The notes: generated by a model not told the origin, from the sequence alone. Positions 1 through 5,510 are shown, numbered from the stretch's first letter. The stretch is 6,483 nt of DNA from Methanomicrobiales archaeon (GCA_012797575.1 JAAZOW010000274.1:1-6483), one strand, 5' to 3'. A program made the numbers and translations.

Positions 1-8
1 AGCTCCTC

Positions 9-1016
9 TCACTCCCGGGAGGCCATGTAGGAGGCGATGTCGACCATCCGCTTCGCATACGCAAACTCGTTGTCGTACCAGACCAGGACCCGGGCCATCT
101 TCCCACCGACGACGTTCGTTGATGGACCGTCGATGACTCCTGAGTGGGGGTCACCGATGATATCGATCGAGGCGAGCGGGTCTTCGGTGTAGGCGAGATA
201 ACCCTTCATCTTCCCTTCCGCTGCCTGCTTCATCGCGGCGTTCACGGCATCCCTCGTCGTCTCCTGTTTCAGCTCCGCAACGATATCGATGACCGATCCG
301 TCCGGTATGGGAGCTCGGATCGCGATCGCGTCCATCTTTCCGGTGAGCTCCGGGAGAACACGGGTTGTGGCGACGGCGGCGCCGGTCGTCGTCGGGATGA
401 GCGAGACGGCCGCAGCGCGACCCCGGCGGGGTCTCTTAGCGGGGCGGTCGACCAGTGCCTGAGTGGCGGTGTAGGCGTGGATCGCCGTCGCCATCAGGCG
501 CTCGACGCCGAACGAATCGTTGAGCACCTTTGCCGCCGGCGCAAGCGCGTTGGTTGTGCAGGAGGCGTTTGATATGACGGTGTGTTTTGCTGGATCGTAG
601 GATCCCTCGTTGACACCGAGCACGACTGTGTGGTCTGCGTCGGGCGAGGGCGCGCTGATGACGACCCGCTTTGCGCCGGCTTCAAGGTGTTTTGCTGAAC
701 CTGCCCGTTCGGTGAAGTGACCCGTGCACTCAAGCACGATGTCTGCACCGATCGTGTTCCACGGGAGGCGTGTGGGATCCCTATCGTGCACCACCTGCAC
801 CTCTCTTGATCCGAACCTGATACGATCAGGGCCCGCTTCGACCGGGAAGGGCGCCCGGCCGTGGACCGAGTCATACTTCAACAGGTAAGCGAGTTCTTCT
901 GTCGGATTCGGATCGTTCACCGCGACGATCTCGATATTCCCCGGCGTGTCGGTGAGGTAGTTGTAGAGAACCTGCCGCCCGATCCGCCCAAACCCATTTA
1001 TGACAACTTTCTTCAT
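9..1016 (-). CDS. gap: Class I (bacterial-type) glyceraldehyde-3-phosphate dehydrogenase
   Basis: Phosphorylating GAPDH, 335 aa, the usual class I length. It oxidises glyceraldehyde-3-phosphate with phosphate and NAD(P)+ to 1,3-bisphosphoglycerate in the cytosol. The Rossmann motif INGFGRIGR lies at residues 7-14 region, followed by N34-D35. The catalytic motif SNASCTTN spans 149-156 (nucleophile C153), with base H180 in AIHAYTATQ. Substrate-site segments are IPTTTGAA (207-214), AIRAPIPDGSV (232-242) and WYDNEF (313-318). D35 and the proline of DRP (residue 192) favour NAD over NADP by family rule; this is inference. The start is the ATG at 1014-1016 because homology begins exactly there. The frame stays open upstream to 1217, but that stretch crosses a TATA box and has no domain. 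Archaea usually carry the unrelated-looking class II enzyme, so transfer from bacteria is likely. HKD of the usual PHKDLRR segment is altered to AKR, and NEWGY to NEFAY. It is transcribed after gpmA but has its own promoter. Confidence 0.95.
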   Translation of the reverse strand: MKKVVINGFGRIGRQVLYNYLTDTPGNIEIVAVNDPNPTEELAYLLKYDSVHGRAPFPVEAGPDRIRFGSREVQVVHDRDPTRLPWNTIGADIVLECTGHFTERAGSAKHLEAGAKRVVISAPSPDADHTVVLGVNEGSYDPAKHTVISNASCTTNALAPAAKVLNDSFGVERLMATAIHAYTATQALVDRPAKRPRRGRAAAVSLIPTTTGAAVATTRVLPELTGKMDAIAIRAPIPDGSVIDIVAELKQETTRDAVNAAMKQAAEGKMKGYLAYTEDPLASIDIIGDPHSGVIDGPSTNVVGGKMARVLVWYDNEFAYAKRMVDIASYMASRE

Positions 1017-1060
1017 GAGACGTATCCCCCCATCAGACGGGGAGGTCTCCTCTACAGGAT

Positions 1061-1080
1061 GGTATATATGATCTTCCTTA
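1061..1080 (-). promoter_or_regulatory. Putative archaeal promoter of gap
   Basis: Read on the minus strand, this stretch has a purine-rich BRE-like block (GGAAGAT) followed by the TATA-like CATATATACC. A start about 25 bases downstream would fall near 1038-1043, giving a leader of roughly 20-25 bases before the ATG at 1016. A G-run (about 1026-1030) is the only ribosome-site candidate, and it is weak. The promoter sits inside the upstream open extension of gap, which argues against longer starts. Confidence 0.5.
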
Positions 1081-1144
1081 ACCCGGAGAGGGGGCGGGGA
1101 AACTCGCCGGTTCAGGGGTGATTGGGGTTTTCCGACCGCAGGGT

Positions 1145-1187
1145 TCCGTGCTAGAATCTTCAGAGAGGGTGCTTGAGCGAGCACGGA
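1145..1187. other. Nested inverted repeats (alternative hairpins)
   Basis: TCCGTGCT (1145-1152) pairs perfectly with AGCACGGA (1180-1187). A second arm, GTGCT at 1169-1173, can pair with the same AGCAC (1180-1184). The two structures exclude each other. They lie in the 3' untranslated region of gpmA or upstream of the gap promoter. Function unknown. Confidence 0.3.
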
Positions 1188-1219
1188 TCGCCACCGGGTA
1201 TCGGCGGAGAACTTCAAGA

Positions 1220-1247
1220 TGACGTTCTGCCCGGTGGGCAGCCGTCA
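1220..1247. other. Strong dyad 53 bases past the gpmA stop
   Basis: TGACG, two bases, CTGCCC, loop GGT, GGGCAG, one base, CGTCA: an 11-bp stem broken by a small 2x1 internal loop. It can fold on either strand. It lies downstream of gpmA and could end or stabilise that transcript. No T-run follows on the minus strand, so a plain archaeal terminator is not supported. A protein-binding dyad is another option. Confidence 0.4.
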
Positions 1248-1299
1248 CGCGCTGCTCTTACCCCGGGAAGGGGGCGGGTATACGCGATCCCGAACTCGC

Positions 1300-2046
1300 C
1301 TACCCTGGCCCCGCCTGCCGGGCCACACCCTGCGTGGCCGCTGCGATCTCCTCAGGATCGCCGAGGTAGTAGTGCTTGATGGCCTTCAGGTCGCTGTCCA
1401 GTTCGTATATGAGGGGGTAGCCGGTGGGTATGTTGAGGTCCGCTATATCGTCGTCCGGGACGCCATCGAGGTGTTTGATCAGGGCGCGGAGACTGTTTCC
1501 GTGAGCGGCGATCAGGACCGGGAGACCCTTCCTGAGGTCTGCGGAGATATGGCTCTCCCAGTAGGGGAGCACCCGCTCAAGCGTATCGCGCAGGGATTCA
1601 GTCGCGGGCAGGCTCTCGGGATCCTGATCGGCGTAGCGGGGGTCGAACCGTGGATGCCGGGGATCGTCCCACGGGAGCGGCGGCGGCCGCACATCGTATA
1701 CCCGGCGCCAGCGGTGTACCTGCTCAGCACCGTACTCCCTGGCGGTCTCCTGCTTATCCAGGCCCTGCAGGGCGCCATAACTCTTCTCGTTCAGCCTCCA
1801 CGACCGATGCACCGGGATATACATGAGATCGAGATCGTCCATGACGATCCAGAGCGTCCTGATGGCCCGCTTCAGGACCGATGTATAGGCGACGTGGAAC
1901 GTGCGCCCGGCACCGTCGAGGAGTGTTGCCGCCCGGTGAGCCTCCTCGATCCCACGGGGGGAGAGATCCACATCGGTCCATCCTGTGAACCGGCCTTCCT
2001 TGTTCCAGAGGCTCTCGCCATGCCGCAGCAGGATCAACTCTACCAT
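1300..2046 (-). CDS. gpmA: 2,3-bisphosphoglycerate-dependent phosphoglycerate mutase
   Basis: Cofactor-dependent PGM of the histidine phosphatase superfamily, 248 aa against about 250 for the E. coli enzyme. It interconverts 3- and 2-phosphoglycerate through a phosphohistidine primed by 2,3-bisphosphoglycerate. Visible motifs are LLRHGES (6-12) with phosphate acceptor H9, TGWTDVDLSPRG (21-32), TSVLKRAIRT (55-64), RLNEKSYGALQG (84-95) with acid/base E87, RRVYDVRPPP (114-123), and AAHGNSLRAL (180-189) with second catalytic H182. All expected catalytic residues are present. The start is the ATG at 2044-2046, where homology begins; an in-frame extension to 2103 crosses the promoter. No good Shine-Dalgarno precedes the ATG, which fits a near-leaderless transcript. 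Most archaea use the unrelated cofactor-independent PGM, so bacterial origin is inferred. It is first in the leftward unit and divergent from pgk. Confidence 0.95.
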   Translation of the reverse strand: MVELILLRHGESLWNKEGRFTGWTDVDLSPRGIEEAHRAATLLDGAGRTFHVAYTSVLKRAIRTLWIVMDDLDLMYIPVHRSWRLNEKSYGALQGLDKQETAREYGAEQVHRWRRVYDVRPPPLPWDDPRHPRFDPRYADQDPESLPATESLRDTLERVLPYWESHISADLRKGLPVLIAAHGNSLRALIKHLDGVPDDDIADLNIPTGYPLIYELDSDLKAIKHYYLGDPEEIAAATQGVARQAGPG

Positions 2047-2047
2047 T

Positions 2048-2059
2048 GTACATCTGTAC
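2048..2059. promoter_or_regulatory. Palindrome GTACA-TC-TGTAC at the gpmA start
   Basis: A perfect 5-bp inverted repeat with a 2-base spacer begins 2 bases upstream of the gpmA ATG. The predicted transcription start, about 25 bases below the TATA-like element, falls inside it, a position where a bound protein would block transcription. It resembles the dyad at 5392-5406 upstream of fno (shared TACA...TCTGTA). Binding by a regulator is inference. Confidence 0.35.
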
Positions 2060-2072
2060 CGGGAGCCCCGGA

Positions 2073-2082
2073 GAGATAAAAG
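2073..2082 (-). promoter_or_regulatory. Putative TATA box of gpmA
   Basis: The minus strand reads CTTTTATCTC, about 30 bases upstream of the gpmA ATG. An initiation point near 2050-2055 would give a leader of only a few bases, consistent with the missing ribosome-binding site. A second A/T element at 2107-2115 could also serve this strand. Confidence 0.4.
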
Positions 2083-2105
2083 TGCTTGCGCATGCCCGAG
2101 CAAAC

Positions 2106-2116
2106 ACTATATATGG
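2106..2116 (+). promoter_or_regulatory. Putative TATA box of the pgk-pfkA unit
   Basis: ACTATATATGG is a good archaeal TATA box with an A-rich CAAAC just upstream. Initiation about 25 bases on, near 2136-2140, would leave a leader of about 70 bases before pgk. The element is almost symmetric, so it may also act leftward. Confidence 0.5.
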
Positions 2117-2139
2117 CAATGCAGGTATGCACTGGGATA

Positions 2140-2205
2140 CCGCAGTTCTGCGGGGATCGGTCAGGTGTTGGGTTTGAGTGAACCCGTCGCTCCAGGGGGT
2201 ATACC
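2140..2205 (+). other. Structured leader of pgk
   Basis: Three dyads follow each other. CCGCAG-TT-CTGCGG is at 2140-2153. GGGTT-TGAGTG-AACCC is at 2170-2185. The palindrome GGTATACC (2198-2205) overlaps the end of the GGGGGT ribosome site (2195-2200), which lies 9 bases before the ATG at 2210. The arrangement could tune pgk translation or simply be GC-rich fold. No riboswitch family is recognised. Confidence 0.35.
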
Positions 2206-2209
2206 AGGC

Positions 2210-3427
2210 ATGCAGAAGGTGATAACAAGGCGGAAGAAGACCATCCGTGATATTGAGGTTCAGGGTAAGCGGGTGCTTGTCCGTGCTGATCTCAACGTAC
2301 CGCTCAACGAAGACGGCTCCATCGCTGATGATACCCGTATCCGGGCCAGCCTGCCGACGATCCGCTACCTCTGCGAGCGTGGCGCACGGGTCATCCTCTG
2401 CTCTCACCTGGATCGACCGCAGGGGGTGGTTGTGGAGCGGTTGCGCCTCGCCCTCGTGGCAAATCGGCTCTCGCTCCTCCTCGACCGGCCGGTCCTTGCG
2501 CTCCAAGACTGCATCGGCCCTGAAGTCGAGAGTGCAGTCGCCGGGATGAACGCCGGGGATATCGTCCTCCTCGAGAACCTGAGGTTCCACCCTGAGGAGC
2601 GGGCGGACGATCCGGCTTTCGCGGAGAGCCTCGCCAGTCTCGCCGATCTCTACGTGAACGATGCCTTTGCGGCCTCTCATCGGTCCCATGCCTCGATCGT
2701 GGGAGTCCCGGAGCACCTGCAGGCGGTGGCCGGGCTTCTGCTCGCAAAAGAGATCGATACCTTCACCCGTATCCTCGAGAACCCCGACCGACCGTTTGCG
2801 GCCGTGATCGGCGGGGCCAAGGTGAGCGACAAGCTGGGCGTCCTTGAAAACATCATCCGGAGGGTGGATCTCCTCATCATAGGGGGTGGTATGGCGGCAA
2901 CGTTCCTTGCGAGCCTCGGGTATGGGGTCGGGGCATCGAGCGTCGAGACCGACCGCCTCGACGATGTACGAAGGATATCTGCAAAGACATCTGAGCTTGG
3001 CGTCCGGCTCCTTCTGCCCCGGGATGTCGTCGTCGCCGGGAGGCTTGATTCCGGTGTTTCCGCCCGGGTCGTGCCCGTCACCGCCATCCCGGACGACATG
3101 ATCATAGCTGACATCGGCCCGGCGACCGCGAGCGAGTTCTGTCAGGAACTCACCGGGTGCCGGACCGTCGTCTGGAACGGCCCGATGGGGGTCTTTGAAG
3201 TTCCAGAGTTTGCGGAGGGAACCCGCCGGGTCGCTGCAACCCTCGCCAACCTCACCGGCACCACAGTCATCGGTGGGGGTTCGACCGTAGATGCGGTGAT
3301 CCGGTTCAAGCTGGCCGATGCTATGACGCACGTCTCGACCGGAGGGGGGGCCGCGCTCACGATGCTTGCGGGTAAATCCCTTCCGGGCGTGGAAGTGCTC
3401 GACGATGTGGAGGAGGAAGGGCCTTGA
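2210..3427 (+). CDS. pgk: Phosphoglycerate kinase, bacterial type
   Basis: Pgk, 405 aa, transfers phosphate between 1,3-bisphosphoglycerate and ADP, giving 3-phosphoglycerate and ATP. N-domain substrate motifs are VRADLNVP (24-31), RIRASLPTI (43-51), SHLDRPQG (65-72), LRFHPEE (124-130) and YVNDAFAASHRSHAS (148-162). C-domain nucleotide motifs are GGAKVSDKLG (201-210), IIGGGMAATFL (223-233), DIGPATA (301-307), VWNGPMGVFE (321-330), GGGST (355-359) and STGGGAALTMLAGKSLPGV (376-394). The set is bacterial-like; archaeal Pgks usually differ (for example in the first motif). Odd points: S358 stands where bacterial and eukaryal enzymes have the Mg-nucleotide Asp of GGGD(S/T), and SHLGRPKG is changed to SHLDRPQG. 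The start is the ATG at 2210, 9 bases after GGGGGT; the frame runs open to 1985 but that part is promoter. Its stop overlaps the pfkA start. Confidence 0.94.
   Translation: MQKVITRRKKTIRDIEVQGKRVLVRADLNVPLNEDGSIADDTRIRASLPTIRYLCERGARVILCSHLDRPQGVVVERLRLALVANRLSLLLDRPVLALQDCIGPEVESAVAGMNAGDIVLLENLRFHPEERADDPAFAESLASLADLYVNDAFAASHRSHASIVGVPEHLQAVAGLLLAKEIDTFTRILENPDRPFAAVIGGAKVSDKLGVLENIIRRVDLLIIGGGMAATFLASLGYGVGASSVETDRLDDVRRISAKTSELGVRLLLPRDVVVAGRLDSGVSARVVPVTAIPDDMIIADIGPATASEFCQELTGCRTVVWNGPMGVFEVPEFAEGTRRVAATLANLTGTTVIGGGSTVDAVIRFKLADAMTHVSTGGGAALTMLAGKSLPGVEVLDDVEEEGP
3409..3420 (+). promoter_or_regulatory. Ribosome-binding site of pfkA inside pgk
   Basis: GGAGGAGGAAGG at the 3' end of pgk is a strong purine-rich Shine-Dalgarno region, its last base 3 bases before the TTG at 3424. 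Its first GGAGG blocks have normal spacing. It decides the TTG start and supports translational coupling with pgk. Confidence 0.6.
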
Positions 3428-4395
3428 AACGGATTGGCGTCCTGACCAGCGGCGGTGACGCTCCGGGCATGAACGCCTGCATCAGGGCTGTGGTGCGGGC
3501 CGCGCTTGCACGGGATCTCGATATCATCGGTATACGTCGCGGGTATACCGGACTCATCGCCGGAGATACGGTGCCGCTGGATCGGACCGCGATCCGAAAC
3601 GTCATCCATCTCGGCGGCACGATCCTCGAGACCTCCAGGAGCCCTGACTTCTACACGCGAGATGGGAGGTTGCGGGCGGCGGCGTCCATCGAGCGGATGG
3701 GGCTGGATGGCCTCATCCTCATCGGAGGCGAAGGGACGTTTCAGGGCGCAAGCCTGCTCGCCGCCGACGCCGATACGGCCGCGCTCGTGGGGGTCCCGGG
3801 GAGCATCGATAACGACATCTACGGAACCGATTACTGTATAGGGTTTGATACAGCGGCAAACTGTGCTGTTGATGCGATCGACCGCATCCGGGATACGGCC
3901 CGGTCCCACGAACGGCTCTTCTTCATTGAGGTGATGGGGCGGGAGTCTGGGTATCTGGCGCTCGAAGGCGGCATCGCCGGTGGTGCCGAGGAGCTGGTCA
4001 TTCCGGAGGAGGAGGTCTCGGTCACCCAGATGAGTGAGCGCATCCGCGGAGGGTTCTCGATCGGGAAGCGGAGCGCTATCGTCGTGGTGGCTGAGGGAGA
4101 GACGCCCGGGATCTCCTTTCATCTTGCTGATGAGGTCAAGAAGCACCTTGACCTTGATTCCCGTGTCGTCGTCCTCGGGCATCTCCAGCGGGGCGGGCCG
4201 CCGACGCTCCGTGATCGGGTGCTCGGGAGCCTCCTCGGTGTCACTGCGGTCGAGGCGTTGCTGGACGGCAGGAGTGGGTGCATGGTAGGAGAGGTCAGGG
4301 GAGAACTTGCGTATACGCCGCTCGAGGAGACCTGGCAGAAGAAAAAACCGCTCGATGAGGATCTGCGTCGGGTGTTTACGATCCTCTCCGATTAG
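3424..4395 (+). CDS. pfkA: 6-phosphofructokinase, PfkA family
   Basis: PFK of the bacterial PfkA family, 323 aa (E. coli enzyme about 320). It phosphorylates fructose-6-phosphate to fructose-1,6-bisphosphate. Visible are LTSGGDAPGMN (7-17, nucleotide loop), GGTILETSRSPDF (64-76), IGGEGTFQGA (100-109), the catalytic PGSIDND (125-131, base D129), MGRESG (171-176), IAGGAEELVIPEEE (184-197) and GHLQRGG (252-258). By the family rule, G104 and G126 (where PPi-dependent enzymes have Asp and Lys) predict ATP as donor. E103 replaces the common Asp, and S127 replaces Thr. Similar GGEGT forms occur in some bacterial lineages, so activity is still expected. The start is TTG at 3424-3426, overlapping the pgk stop as TTGA, with a strong ribosome site. 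Methanogens with glycogen metabolism typically use ADP-dependent PFK, so acquisition from bacteria is inferred. Donor choice is the main uncertainty. Confidence 0.93.
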   Translation: MKRIGVLTSGGDAPGMNACIRAVVRAALARDLDIIGIRRGYTGLIAGDTVPLDRTAIRNVIHLGGTILETSRSPDFYTRDGRLRAAASIERMGLDGLILIGGEGTFQGASLLAADADTAALVGVPGSIDNDIYGTDYCIGFDTAANCAVDAIDRIRDTARSHERLFFIEVMGRESGYLALEGGIAGGAEELVIPEEEVSVTQMSERIRGGFSIGKRSAIVVVAEGETPGISFHLADEVKKHLDLDSRVVVLGHLQRGGPPTLRDRVLGSLLGVTAVEALLDGRSGCMVGEVRGELAYTPLEETWQKKKPLDEDLRRVFTILSD

Positions 4396-4413
4396 ATCGT
4401 GCAGAGATGTGTG

Positions 4414-4459
4414 CGCCGGTGGATGCCCCGTGGGATCTGGGGGTGGGGCACCACTGGCG
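4414..4459 (+). terminator. 15-bp-stem hairpin after pfkA
   Basis: CGCCGGTGG (4414-4422) plus TGCCCC (4424-4429) pairs with GGGGCA (4445-4450) plus CCACTGGCG (4451-4459). A4423 is bulged, there is one G-U pair (4418/4455), and the loop has 15 bases. The stem starts 18 bases past the pfkA stop. The wobble is G-U in the rightward RNA but A-C in the leftward one, so it fits the pgk-pfkA transcript better. No T-run follows. Transcript-end protection or termination is inferred. Confidence 0.5.
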
Positions 4460-4657
4460 GCCATCCCTTCGGCGTAAGTTAGGGTGTTGACAGATATGGA
4501 TGGAGCGTGGATGGAGCAGTCAAGCATCCGTCGAATCCGGAGGCACCCCGGACAGCGGGGAATTGCTGTATACCGGCGTCCGAATCCATCGACGGGATAA
4601 TCCGAGGGGAACCTTTTACTCCGGCTGTGGTGTGGCGGTCTGACCCGTCACTCCGGG
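4460..4657. other. Convergent spacer between pfkA and fno
   Basis: No convincing gene. It holds an 11-base tandem repeat at 4497-4518 (TGGATGGAGC plus G or A). Several GC stems follow: TCCGG/CCGGA at 4536-4552, CCCCG/CGGGG at 4546-4560, and a long-range CCGTCGA (4528-4534) with TCGACGG (4589-4595). ACCCG/CGGGT (4643-4658) overlaps the fno stop and may mark its 3' end. A 34-codon, Arg-rich frame (ATG 4496, stop 4600) exists with only a weak GGGTG upstream. It starts on the tandem repeat and is probably not a gene. Confidence 0.4.
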
Positions 4658-5329
4658 TTACTTGCCCTTATCGAGGCCGGTGATCCTGATCCCGCCAAAC
4701 TGGCTCTTGTTCCGGATGTTCAGTCCGATCAAGAGCGGTGTGATCTTCTCGATGATACAGGCCCGCTCAAGACCTCCGCAGTCGATGACCCTGACTCCAG
4801 GGATCTTCTCGATGACCGGGGTCACGAGCGCCTTGGCTTCCTTGTCGTTGCCACAGATGAGGCAGTCACAATCGATCTCGCCGTCGACTGCCATGAGGCA
4901 GTGCTCAGAGATGTTGTTGAATGCACAGATCACCTTGGCGTCCGGTAGGATCGCCTGCGATCGCTGTGCCGCGGAACCGTCGGGAAGAGATATGTACTTT
5001 GTGGGCGAACCACCGATGGTGGCCTCGAGGGGTCCTGTAGCGTCCAGCAGTGGCTTTCCGGCTGCAGCCTCCTTGATGGAGAGCAGGGTGCTCTTCTGGG
5101 CAGGTAGCGGCACGGTGAGGACCAGGATGTCGGCTTCTTTAGCGGCATCCAGATTCTCAGCGCCCCTGACGCTCACAGAATCTCCCAGAACGGCTTTTAC
5201 CTTGTCAGCAGCCGTTTGGGCTTTATCGACAGTTCTGGAGCCGATGATCACATCTTCTCCAGCCTGTGCGAACCGGACGGCGATCCCGAGGCCCTGACCT
5301 CCGGTTCCACCGATAACTCCAATCTTCAT
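4658..5329 (-). CDS. npdG: F420H2:NADP+ oxidoreductase (F420-dependent NADP reductase)
   Basis: Fno/NpdG, 223 aa (Methanothermobacter enzyme about 224). It moves hydride between reduced coenzyme F420 and NADP+, supplying NADPH for biosynthesis in F420-using archaea. The N-terminal Rossmann loop IGGTGGQGLG spans 6-15. IGSR (29-32) carries S31 and R32, the residues that in this family hold the 2'-phosphate and give NADP preference. TVPLP (72-76), CAFNNIS (135-141), CDCLICGND (154-162) and the C-terminal GGLERACIIEKITPLLIGLN (185-204) match the family layout. The ATG at 5327-5329 follows a GAGGT at about 5339-5343, a good ribosome site. It is convergent with pfkA and has its own promoter about 120-130 bases upstream. 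No defect is seen. This gene is the clearest sign of a methanogen or F420-using archaeon. Confidence 0.95.
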   Translation of the reverse strand: MKIGVIGGTGGQGLGIAVRFAQAGEDVIIGSRTVDKAQTAADKVKAVLGDSVSVRGAENLDAAKEADILVLTVPLPAQKSTLLSIKEAAAGKPLLDATGPLEATIGGSPTKYISLPDGSAAQRSQAILPDAKVICAFNNISEHCLMAVDGEIDCDCLICGNDKEAKALVTPVIEKIPGVRVIDCGGLERACIIEKITPLLIGLNIRNKSQFGGIRITGLDKGK

Positions 5330-5391
5330 GGTTGATGTACCTCAGTTAGCTTACTTGTCGTTGGATTCTTGTTCACTGCTCCGTTGCATAT

Positions 5392-5406
5392 GATACAATC
5401 TGTATC
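5392..5406. promoter_or_regulatory. Perfect dyad GATACA-ATC-TGTATC in the fno leader
   Basis: A 6-bp inverted repeat with a 3-base spacer lies 63-77 bases upstream of the fno ATG, between the promoter and the gene. It could be a repressor operator or a small hairpin. It shares TACA...TCTGTA with the dyad at the gpmA start, though spacers differ (3 versus 2). Confidence 0.35.
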
Positions 5407-5451
5407 TAGGTGTCGACAACTGCCATTGGCGGCGTAAATGAACAGTTGCGG

Positions 5452-5486
5452 CAAAATAAAAGTGCACGCAAGGCTACATAAATGTA
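5452..5486 (-). promoter_or_regulatory. Putative fno promoter with upstream palindrome
   Basis: The minus strand carries CTTTTATTTTG (5452-5462), a good archaeal TATA box. Initiation near 5430 would give a leader of about 100 bases. About 12 bases farther upstream lies the palindrome TACAT-TT-ATGTA (5475-5486), which could be an activator site or a second TATA element. CAACTG (5417-5422) and CAGTTG (5443-5448) form a further dyad across the expected start. Confidence 0.45.
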
Positions 5487-5510
5487 ACGAAAAACTATGG
5501 TGCCCCCCGA

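Larger units (their letters stand above)
1077..1300. repeat. Diverged direct repeat bracketing the gap-gpmA spacer
   Basis: Copy 1 is 1077-1108 and copy 2 is 1257-1300. Both begin CTTA, then have a 22-base G-rich block ending AGGGGGCGGG with 19 of 22 positions the same by eye. Both end in AACTCGCC, with about 12 more bases between the blocks in copy 2. Copy 2 ends at the gpmA stop codon; copy 1 lies just upstream of the gap TATA box. The pair could be an old duplication, a repeated regulatory element, or GC-rich chance similarity. No known family is recognised. Confidence 0.35.

Noticed and set aside
1017..1217. N-terminal extension of Gap by 67 residues
   Set aside because: It crosses a TATA box and GC-rich repeat, has no domain, and class I Gap starts at the MKKVVINGFGRIGR segment.
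2047..2103. N-terminal extension of GpmA by 19 residues
   Set aside because: The catalytic RHGES motif is already at the usual distance from the ATG at 2046, and the extra part covers the TATA-like element and palindrome.
1985..2209. N-terminal extension of Pgk by 75 residues
   Set aside because: It overlaps the 5' end of gpmA and the divergent promoters; a good ribosome site precedes the ATG at 2210.
1754..3331. Long minus-strand open frame (525 codons) across pgk and the gpmA start
   Set aside because: It has no recognisable domain, is charged and proline-rich, and lies antisense to a clear Pgk. GC-rich codon use explains the lack of stops.
3142..4527. Minus-strand open frame of 461 codons across pfkA
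   Set aside because: Antisense shadow of PfkA and the end of Pgk; no motif, low-complexity character.
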